Shown here piece after piece: positions 56,223-64,000 of a stretch of DNA of 64,000 nucleotides. The first letter of the stretch is position 1, and the number at the start of each line of letters is the position of its first letter. The notes under the pieces are model-generated. The model searched no databases. It was not told the DNA's origin and saw nothing but the letters and a program-made list of their open reading frames with translations. Source of the DNA: Oreohelix idahoensis (taxonomy: Eukaryota > Mollusca > Gastropoda > Stylommatophora > Oreohelicidae); NCBI GenBank assembly GCA_024509875.1, contig JAMPIV010017831.1:310001-374000 (forward strand). Direction: 5' to 3'. The position numbers and the translations under genes were made by a program.

Positions 56223-58491
56223 CCCTTTGAACCCTGGCAACCCAGCCTGTAAAATCCCATTCCCCTGGGCTCCTGAGCAAAAAATGCATAAAACAGACAC
56301 ATAAGCAAAACTAGTTACTGTGACACAACAATATAGTCAGTTTTAACTATTTTATATCATATTGACTGACCTGATCATCTCCAATATTCCTGCTTAGTGT
56401 GCCAGTCCTCCCAGCATGTAGACCCTTCCTTTAGGCACAGATAGCTTTCACAATATTTACACCAGAATTTAGTCTTCACTTTTTTGAATGGTCTGTCTTT
56501 GTAGGCCATGTCTGGGAAGTCACTAACATGTTTGTTGAATTTGTATGCACACACAACACAAATGTTATTGCCAGTAGCTTGTGGAGACACTTGAGGATGA
56601 TGCAAGCCCACATTTTGCAGCCTCTGATGTGCATCAACACGGTTGTGAAGCTTCATTGCCGCTGTTCTGTAATCGCCAATGAGTGATAAACAGATTTCAT
56701 TCATGAACATACCAAATGTTCTGTAGCGTCTTCCAGTTACATTGTGGGGATTGTATTTATTCATTAGTATATAGGCATTATTGCATGCCCACGTGAAAAA
56801 TTTCACTATGAGCTGTCGAGGCCAGCGATAATGCCGGCGCGTTTTATTGAGACGACAAACTTGGTCGTTGACATCGCAGCCACCCATGAAAGTATTGTAG
56901 TCAATACAAAGTTGTAGAGTTTGAACATCCACAGTTGTTCCATCCTTGTTTCTCCTTCTAACAGTTCCCATTTCTGTTGGGTTATGATAATTAGATATAA
57001 AATTGATGGGTCTTTGGTCCATCCATACAAGGCAAACAGTGTTATTGAAACAGACAAATTCTGATTGCCCCCTGCACATTTTCTTCTTTCCTGACAGTTC
57101 TTTTGGATAATATTTCCTATTTGTCATTGCTGTCCCTACTGCAAGTGTTCCATAATCACTGTATAACTTGTCAAAGAGAGTTACACTGTTATAAAATCTG
57201 TCCATGACAAGAATATGGTTTTTGTTTGCCAAATCACCTGAAGTCAAAATCCTGATGACGACACTACCAACAACACCGAGTTCTGGAATAACATCCTCTG
57301 TTTTTCCAGTGTAAATTTCCAAATTTAGAATATAGCCCGAGCTCGCTTCACATGCCATGCAAGCCTTTATTCCCCACTTTACGGGCTTTGATTTTATGTA
57401 TTGTTTGAAGGCAAGTCTGCTTTTAGTGGGGATCATGCCCTCGTCTAAACTCAAGTGTTGTGAGGGTGAATAATAATATCGAAATCTTGGAAGCAACAAA
57501 TTCAGCATGGGCCTTACTTTGTACAGTTTATCTGCTTTATCCAGAGCAGGGTCCTCTTCATCTACAAGATGAAGAAGTGTCCATATAGCAAGAAAGCGAT
57601 CGCGTTCCATTACAGTGCGAAATCCAGGAGTTTGCGAAATGAAGTTCGAAGACGAGCTGGACCAGTAATCTTCGTAACGTGGTTTATTCACACTGTGCTC
57701 CATTTGAAGACGCAGTCCAAAGAATGCTTTTACCTCTGGCACTGTTACATCTTTATAATTTTTAGCATAGTAGCTGGTTGGCTTTTTGCTTTTTACTTGC
57801 TCTGCACGTCTGTTTGTCTGCTCACACAAATTGTGCCAGAAATTACTGTCGAGGAAAATTTCCAAAAACTCAATGGCTTTACTCTCAGGAGAAATGGAAT
57901 CTGGAATATTCTTAGGGCCTATCTGTTCCACAAATGTTGTGTCTACGGTAAACATAGGTCTAAATATATTTGCAGTAGACCAACCTGTATCAAATTTACT
58001 TGATACATTGTGTGGGATACGCCCCTTTCCACGCCCCTGCACCAAAGCCCGATCCCCTGAGGGGCCAGGAACAGGGTTAGAACTAGCTTGATCATAATCT
58101 GATTCACAAGTTTCGTCACTCGATTCATTTTCGATGTCACTTTCACAATAATCATCATCTAAATCTAATTCATCATCCTACGAATCATTGAGCACAAGTT
58201 CAACAGCTTGTTCCGTTGTTAGCCTTTTAGAATGGCTATTTCCTGGATTTTCAACACGCCTTTTCATTGTGAAAACAGTTAAAAAATTGCAAAATATTAT
58301 CACGTCCTGGGCGCCGCCATTTTGGTCTAACATTCCACAAGATATGTGTACTTCATGACGTCATTATTTTTTACACATTTCCATTCCCACCCCATTTTGC
58401 TAAGCTAGGTGTGTCAGACCCAGATTACGGTCTCTCGGGGAGAGGATTTTTTAAGCACGGACCGAAATTTCGGGACCTCGGGTTCAAAAGG
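56223..58491 (-). mobile_element. piggyBac-type transposon, TTAA TSD, nearly intact
   Basis: TTAA at 56219-56222 and 58492-58495. The ends CCCTTTGAACCC and GGGTTCAAAAGG are inverted repeats with one mismatch. The length is 2,269 bp with a single transposase ORF on the minus strand. All features of a complete piggyBac element are present. Confidence 0.95.
56375..58267 (-). CDS. piggyBac transposase, 630 codons with one premature stop
   Basis: The ATG at 58267 begins MKRRVENPGNSHSK. An acidic leader follows (DDELDLDDDYCESD) with a TAG at 58180-58178 (about codon 30), then an uninterrupted frame from at least 58045 to the stop at 56375. The core shows FFGLRLQMEHSVNKPRYEDY and the catalytic aspartates in LSLDEGMIPTKS, ILVMDRFYNSV and GGCDVNDQVCRLNKTRRHY. 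A C-terminal cysteine-rich domain (CVVCAYKF...CKYCESYLC...C) binds chromatin or DNA in this family. Only the single nonsense codon separates this copy from an open transposase; internal initiation downstream of it might still give a protein. A young insertion. Confidence 0.93.
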
Positions 58492-58599
58492 TTAAAATAA
58501 GATTACAAAAGGCTACAACAGGAGCTTTAATTGCATTTGGAAACCATGCAGATAAAAAAAAAAAGTAAATCAATTACAAAAATAAGAACCTTTTAATGT

Positions 58600-58930
58600 C
58601 ACATCAGTCCTATTGTATGACTTGAAACACGTCAAGTCAGTCCTATTGTATGACTTGAAACATGTCAAGTCAGTCCTATTGTATGACTTGAAACACGTCA
58701 AGTCAGTCCTATTGTATGACTTGAAACATGTCAAGTCAGTCCTATTGTATGACTTGAAACACGTCAAGTCAGTCCTATTGTATGACTTGAAACACGTCAA
58801 GTCAGTCCTATTGTATGACTTGAAACACATCAAGTCAGTCCTATTGTATGACTTGAAACACGTCAAGTCAGTCCTATTGTATGACTTGAAACACATCAAG
58901 TCAGTCCTATTGTATGACTTGAAACACGGA
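58600..58930. repeat. Minisatellite, 33 bp x about 10, derived from LINE coding sequence
   Basis: The unit is GTCCTATTGTATGACTTGAA + ACACGTCAAGTCA. On the plus strand it encodes VKSVLLYDLKH repeated in frame. The flanks continue the family A ORF (FN before it, then EQQQSKKLHSFL...IEGLKCYDK after it), matching FNSNVKSVILYGSETW...IEGLKLYNK at 33309-37079. The repeat is therefore an in-place expansion of the VKSVLLY segment. Confidence 0.93.
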
Positions 58931-59280
58931 GAACAACAACAATCAAAGAAGTTACACTCTTTCTTAAAATGGATGCCGACATAGAATAGAAGGATTGAAG
59001 TGCTATGACAAGATCACTCATGTGGAACTGATGACATCTACCAGACAAGCATCAGTGGAACCAGAGATGAGAAGATGCTGGAGACTGACAGGAAACACAC
59101 TGAGAACTGATGACAACTACCAGACAAGCATGAGTGGAACCAGAGATGAGAAGATGCTGGAGACTGACAGGAAACACACTGAGAAAACCTGGTGACAGCA
59201 TTCCTAGAAGTCTAGAGGAAGGTCAAGGACACACATGGAGAAGAGAACTGGTGACAGACATGAAGAAGACAAATGTTTGT

Positions 59281-59439
59281 TGAAAACCTCTGCTCCTAGG
59301 TGGGGGGGGGGTGCTCAAGAGTTGATGAGGGAGACATAAATGCCTTTTGTTGACAGTCACATCATTAGTTCGTTAAAAATTTATGTCAAATATAAGAGGA
59401 CATGACATGTAGAATTCCTCAAGAGAGACAATGTCAAGA
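59281..59439. other. Short spacer
   Basis: Contains a G9 run at about 59302; nothing else recognised. Confidence 0.3.
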
Positions 59440-59640
59440 ACCCTTTATTCTAGAGTCTGAATGAGACAACTGTGATCTCATGTTACCATTTCTCTTCTTA
59501 CGGTTTATAGATCAGATTATGAAAACAACAATATTAACCAATAGAAATGAAATTCAATATACACTGACAATACAGCTCAATGATTGTCAGCGACCTTGGC
59601 CTTCTATCCCAAATCAAAGAAACCCTATCAAAAACAAAAA
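59440..59640 (+). mobile_element. Family A-like LINE remnant (RT)
   Basis: Reads LPFLFLRFIDQIMKTTILTN and RNEIQYTLTIQLND, matching the zone just before the catalytic box of family A (LLAIDWVMRSSTTHNRNGIQ). Truncated right after it. Confidence 0.6.
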
Positions 59641-59759
59641 CAAGAATTTTCAATGCAAATGCTAAAAGCAGTTCTATAATAAATAATATGTCTCTGAAAC
59701 ATGAAATATTACCCCCCCAAAAAAATAAGCACAAACACACATGTAAGAAGATTTAGACT

Positions 59760-60085
59760 TTTTAAATGCTTTCTACCAGCTCAACAGAAGAGAACAAGTG
59801 GTAATCTTCAGACTCTGCACTGGCCACAACAGATTGAGATACCATCTATTCAACAAGCTAAAGATAGAAACTACCAATCAGTGTAACTGTGGCACTGATA
59901 AAATGACTGCTGAACATCTGCTTTAAAGTTGCCCCTTATATGTGGTACAGAGAAAACACATATGGCCAACGCCAGCTCCTTTTATGGAAAAGCTTTACAG
60001 GGTTTCAAATAGCCTCAAACTGATTACTGCTTTCTTTGAGAACATTCAAGTAGACAACAACTGAGTGTGTACGAAGAAGAAGAAA
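59760..60085 (+). mobile_element. RNase-H LINE (family C type), 3' end with GAAGAAGAA tail
   Basis: Plus-strand match to 11976-12330: AFYQLNRREQVVIFRL, HNRLRYHLFNKLKIETTNQC, CGTDKMTAEHLL and LKLITAFFENIQVDN, with frameshifts and a stop. It ends with TACGAAGAAGAAGAA, confirming the GAA tail. Confidence 0.85.
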
Positions 60086-60089
60086 TGCT

Positions 60090-60497
60090 TTTATTTCTGA
60101 TTGCAGAAAAAAATAAAGATCATTATGGTATGATATGATTGCTAATGTGGAACTGGTTGAAATAACCAAACAAATATCAGTTGAAAAAATGGCAAGGAAG
60201 GCTCAGCATGCAGCATTTCTGTTTAGTTACTTAAAAAAAAAAAACCTGTTTAATCTCTAATAAGTTATAATTAAGATTTTAAGCCAAGACATACAGATCA
60301 AAGCCCCACACCAGTGTATAGAACAAGGAAGGGCAGGGATGGGTGGTCGCCCGGCCAGAGATGGAGGGAGGCGCCAAAAAGTCAGGTTGTTTCTCTGCGA
60401 ATGCATGTGTCCAACTAACATAATTTGAATCTTTTCTTTCTCAGCAGATTCTCTCACTGTCATTTTTTACTTCAAATCCAAATTATTCCTATTCTTC
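60090..60497. other. Spacer, nothing recognised
   Basis: No supported gene. Confidence 0.35.
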
Positions 60498-61072
60498 AGC
60501 TGTATGATCACAACTAGTGTTAGTGAGCGGCTGTATGTCCTCTCTAGGCTGTATGATCACAACTAGTGTTAGTGAGCAGCTGCATGTCCTCTCTAGGCTG
60601 TATGATCACAACTAGTGTTAGTGAGCAGCTGTATGTCCTCTCTAGACTGTATGATCACAACTAGTGTTAGTGAGCAGCTTATGTCCTCTCTAGGCTGTAT
60701 GATCACAACTAGTGTTAGTGAGCAGCTGTATATCCTCTCTAGGCTGTATGATCACAACTAGTGTTAGTGAGCAGCTGCATGTCCTCTCTAGGCTGTATGA
60801 TCACAACTAGTGTTAGTGAGCAGCTGCACGTCTTCTCTAGGCTGTATGATCACAACTAGTGTTAGTGAGCAGCTGTACATCCTCTCTAGGCTGTATGATC
60901 ACAACTAGTGAGCAGCTGCACATAATCTCTAGGCTGTATGATCACAACTAGTGTTAGTGAGCAGCTGCACATCTTCTCTAGGCTGTATGATCACAACTAG
61001 TGTTAGTGAGCAGCTGTACGTCCTCTCTAGGCTGTATGATCACAACTAGTGAGCAGCTGCACATCCTCTCTA
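60498..61072. repeat. Minisatellite, 49 bp x about 12
   Basis: Units GCTGTATGATCACAACTAGT + GTTAGTGAGCAGCTGTATGT + CCTCTCTAG. Two units lack the GTTAGT hexamer (about 60897 and 61040), and the GCTGCAC/GCTGTAC variants recur in a block order that suggests multi-unit duplication. Confidence 0.93.
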
Positions 61073-61084
61073 GGCAGAAAACCT

Positions 61085-62460
61085 ATATGCTCTATATATT
61101 TTTCCCCAAAGCCCATGATCCACGGAAGCAACTCCATTTGGAGTTCAAGAGCAGAAGCTGTTAAAGTCATTTATGAAAGATTTGATGAACTGGCAGATCT
61201 ACTTGAGAAGCTCTATCAAAATGTTTTTAATTTCATTTTAATGCTTTGGTTTTTTTATTTTTCTGTATCAAATTCTTGGAAAAACTGACCACGTACCAAA
61301 ACAATTGCAAGATCCATCAAGGAACATTAAAGGTTTGAAGTCTCTCAAGAGAGAACTTAACAAAATGAGTGACATTGTTTGCAAAGAAGCAGTTTTGAAT
61401 GCAAAGACCAATGCAAAAAATAGGACAGCACAATATTTATAAGACATCTTCTACTTTTCACTCTGAGGATCTACACAGATCACCATTGACATGAAGTCCA
61501 TCGGGTCAATTATATTGGGCCAACAATCAGTGTTTGTCGATACACTTTGAAAGCATCTGAACAACACACACATTTGAATATAGTCCTACTCTATGCATTA
61601 AGCAATAGTAATTATCATATTTATGACATAGCCCATAAAGTGAGACTTATATCCTATTTCATACACATAAAAGATCATCAATATAAGAATGAATACTTTT
61701 GGACACAATGAATAAGCGCAATCATCTCACGTCATAATAATTCTTACACATAATGATGTGCTAAGCAAAGACCTTTTGAGCACCACAAAGTTCCAAGATA
61801 AAGGACACTTTGTGGTGTGCAAAAAGAGGTGCAACAGATCAAAGCTGAAGGTCGATGTGTGATGCCCATTGAACTATCAAAAAACTTCCAGCAGATGAAA
61901 AGATTGCGCAAGTGATAAGATTGCACAAGTGATAAGATGCATTCTAGACAGACTACAGCAGGAAATGTCAACACCTTTCAGTCAACTGAAGCATATAAAC
62001 ATGGAATTTGAATTCCTTCTCAACACTGAGACTTTTATCAAGACAGATAATGCTTAAGAGATCTGTCAGAAGTGCACTGACCTGGCAAGCTTTTATGTCA
62101 CAGACACTGATGGCAAGATCCTGCTTTCTAAGATAAGCAATTGTAGGATGCTACTGCAGTCACGAACTGACTTTGTTCCAACAACTGCTGTGAGTTTACT
62201 TTAGTTTGTTGTGTCTTATGGAAATTATGTATTCCAAAAGTTACACATAGAACTGCATATTCTGTAATGATTTCTACTTCAGTAGCCAGTTGTGAGCATT
62301 TGTTTAGTACACTAAAGCTAGTTCTTATGTATTTATGAGTGCCTATGGGACAGGAACATCTGAGTAATCTGGAACTTCTTAGTATTGAAAGAGAAAATCT
62401 TGAGAACATTCATTTTGGTAAAATAATTGATCAATTTGCAGGAATGAAGGTACTAATGAT
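61085..62460 (+). pseudogene. Decayed hAT transposase (DUF4371/ZMYM-like type)
   Basis: Recognisable in shifting frames: SRAEAVKVIYERFDELADLL at about 61145, ILDRLQQEMSTPFSQL at about 61930, and the hAT dimerisation end PMGQEHLSNLELLSIERENL plus GKIIDQFAGMK at 62343-62450. Many stops. It is a different hAT lineage from the intact ORF at 830-2821. No ends were found. Confidence 0.65.
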
Positions 62461-62512
62461 CGATATGTAGTTAAAAAGAAAAAAAAAAGGACATATGTAG
62501 TGTACTGTTTAT

Positions 62513-62853
62513 TAAGTCAAGGAAGATGAGGGAAACTGTGGTAAGACATGGAGTACAATAGACGGGTATGAAAAAAAAAAGAAAAAAAGGTGATTCATCT
62601 TAGGAGGACAAAAGACAAAGAAAATAGCCAACGTTGTGGCCACAAGGCCTTCGACAGGGAAAGGAAAACTTTCCTTTTCCAGGTACGCATGTCTGTTTGG
62701 TGGCAAGCGTGTTAGGACCCAGCTGCCTTTAGGGAAGTAACCAGGTTTTACTTTTATATCTAGCCTACACTTTCTTTCCTTTCACTGATAAAGGCCTTGT
62801 GGCCGCAACATTGGCTATTTTCTTTGTCTTTTGTCCTCGTAAGACGAATCACC
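62513..62853. mobile_element. Tail-only Penelope-like insertion forming an inverted repeat, 15-bp TSD
   Basis: The direct repeat TAGTGTACTGTTTAT at 62498-62512 and 62854-62868 brackets 341 bp. The left part (62513-62665) is the PLE tail in reverse orientation, including the extra stretch seen at 19796-19834 (TACCGCAGTTCCCC-like). The right part (about 62715-62853) is the tail in forward orientation, ending GTAAGACGAATCACC. No coding sequence remains, so the copy is built only from two opposed tail fragments. Confidence 0.82.
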
Positions 62854-62868
62854 TAGTGTACTGTTTAT

Positions 62869-63347
62869 CCTGTTAATAAAAAGTGTATTACAAATAGTGG
62901 TTTATTTCTTTTCTTTTGTGTTTAACGAATTCTTAAATTTAATATTTTCCCAGTAATTTATCCTGGTGCTCTTAGAAGAATTTAAAAGTCATGACAGTGC
63001 TTCATATAGTCCTTTAAACTTTCTTTTGATTGGTCTACAAATCGAACATATATTTTATCTGGTAGTGACCAGGGGCTATAAACCCTTGGTATGCCACTGC
63101 CCCAAACAAGTAAAATTTGCAGAAAGGGATTTTCTGTGTGGAATAAAGATACCCAAAATTTTTTTTTTAAATTATTGAAATTTAAAAAAAAAAAATACAC
63201 ACCTGTGCATTTAGGGTAGAAACCCTAAAAAATAATGATGTTTATGGTGGATGCATACAAATAACACTTATTATGTTACATATGCATTGATAGTTGTAAC
63301 ATATTGAGCACAGGTTACATTAATGTTAAAATGTTGTAAATAATTAC
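62869..63347. other. Spacer / intron, nothing recognised
   Basis: AT-rich, part of the proposed long intron of the zinc-finger gene (minus strand). Confidence 0.4.
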
Positions 63348-63462
63348 TGAGTAAATTGTTCCCAGCAGGATATACAGATGTGGAACTGGTCCTCGTACTC
63401 TCTCTCCCTGCAGAAACATGACCATCTTCCTCACCTTCACTTTCTATCTTCACTGTGTGTCC
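63348..63462 (-). CDS. Proposed exon 2 of the zinc-finger gene
   Basis: After TTTTCAG the exon reads GHTVKIESEGEEDGHV and on to PAGNNLLS. The acidic KIESEGEE stretch is typical of linkers upstream of insect C2H2 arrays. A GTAATT donor at 63347 leaves one extra base, the phase needed by the acceptor at 32382 (S codon split A/GT). The alternative donor GTAACC, a few codons on, would give phase 0 and not fit. Additional exons in between cannot be excluded. Confidence 0.6.
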
Positions 63463-63765
63463 CTGAAAACAAAATATTGAACATATTCAAGTTTGAAACA
63501 AATCACTTCAGTCTTAAATATCGTCTCAGTTTCACAACTACATGATACATTTTTATGTATTTAAATTTCTTTCTTTTCTCAGACACTGTCCCTGATGAAG
63601 ACTGTACATTACATTGACATATGCTTCATTGTAAAAGAAAAAAAAGAAAAGAACCTAGCAATAAGTAATAAAATGTTAAAATGGGCAATATTTTAAGAGA
63701 TTTCTCAGTTTAACTGCCTTAGGCTGTATAAAAATTTGTTATCAAGAATTAAAAAGAAAACTCAC

Positions 63766-63828
63766 TTTAAAATCTGTACTGATGTCCTGTTTTATTTTTT
63801 GATCCAAGAATGGGATCTTCTGTTCCAT
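63766..63828 (-). CDS. Proposed exon 1 (start codon) of the zinc-finger gene
   Basis: The ATG at 63828 begins MEQKIPFLDQKIKQDISTDF, 21 codons ending AAA before a strong GTGAGT donor (63765). Exon 2 continues in phase 0. Short N-terminal exons of this kind precede finger exons in many arthropod C2H2 genes. An AG just upstream (about 63840) also allows the exon to begin there. Confidence 0.55.
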
Positions 63829-64000
63829 ATTTTTTTGCAATCTGAGAAGAAAAATGAATTATGTGTAACAAAATCTTAGACAGTTAGTTAGTTGTTACAA
63901 GCTGGTTATTTAAGATACTGATTTTACAAGAAATTTCACTCAAATTTTCTTTTTTGTTAAATAATGGTAAAAAAAAAAATTACAACTTGAAAATGTACGG

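Larger units (their letters stand above)
55690..59280 (+). mobile_element. Family A LINE split by piggyBac and carrying an internal minisatellite
   Basis: Pieces: 55690-56222 (RT remnants around GYEKVY, then IDWVVKTSTSTNRN and the KIHREKTNIMRINSGND zone) and 58492-59280 (KIRLQKATTGALIAFGN, the 33-bp array, then IEGLKCYDKITHVELMTSTR and a C-terminus). Two 79-bp-period copies of CCAGACAAGCAT... lie at 59041 and 59120. Heavily decayed. Confidence 0.8.

Noticed and set aside
57569..58003. 144-codon plus-strand frame inside piggyBac
   Set aside because: Antisense to the well-supported transposase; no recognisable features.
59299..59311. Poly-G run as a regulatory or G-quadruplex site
   Set aside because: A single run; a quadruplex needs several spaced G tracts.

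Overview
This is eukaryotic, almost certainly invertebrate, repeat-dominated nuclear DNA. It has AT-rich spacers, GT/AG introns, no operons, and transposable elements typical of large arthropod genomes. The one convincing host gene is a minus-strand C2H2 zinc-finger gene. Its TGNKPYKCDVCGAAFT-type linkers resemble fingers I associate with insects, possibly orthopterans; that placement is an inference and is weak. I recognise no bacterial, organellar or intact viral genes.

Layout: (1) 0-6 kb: a foldback repeat, an intact hAT-transposase ORF (830-2821), a coiled-coil ORF of unknown function (2931-3827) and two minisatellites. (2) 6-25 kb: fragments of several non-LTR retrotransposon (LINE) families, two Penelope-like elements (PLEs) with target-site duplications (TSDs), a MITE with very long inverted repeats, a dead Tc1-like element, a decayed zinc-finger array and a near full-length RTE-like LINE (22109-25291). 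(3) 25.6-30.4 kb: a satellite of about 65 copies of a 73/74-bp unit with higher-order structure, which appears to have grown out of a LINE 3' end. (4) 30.8-63.8 kb: the zinc-finger gene. The large finger exon is at 30830-32382 and two small 5' exons are at 63348-63462 and 63766-63828. The phases are compatible, giving an intron of about 31 kb filled with nested elements.

Inside that intron, 32.9-43.2 kb is essentially one plus-strand LINE (family B). It was hit by a family A LINE (itself hit by a Tc1-like transposon), by an RNase-H LINE fragment and by a family C LINE. From 45.6 to 51.2 kb lies a LINE (family D) interrupted by a truncated copy of itself, a family E LINE and a mariner element. 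From 55.7 to 59.3 kb lies a family A LINE interrupted by a piggyBac element that is almost intact. A solo-LTR-like element, a tRNA-derived SINE, a decayed hAT and a tail-only PLE insertion complete the intron.

The main unusual theme is tandem-repeat birth from LINE coding sequence. At least three minisatellites (73/74 bp, 51 bp, 33 bp) have units that align with the C-terminal part of LINE ORFs and remain embedded in or beside those LINEs. LINE family letters (RTE-1, A, B, C, D, E, F, G) are local labels used only in this annotation. All homology statements come from reading the translations by eye; no database search was run.
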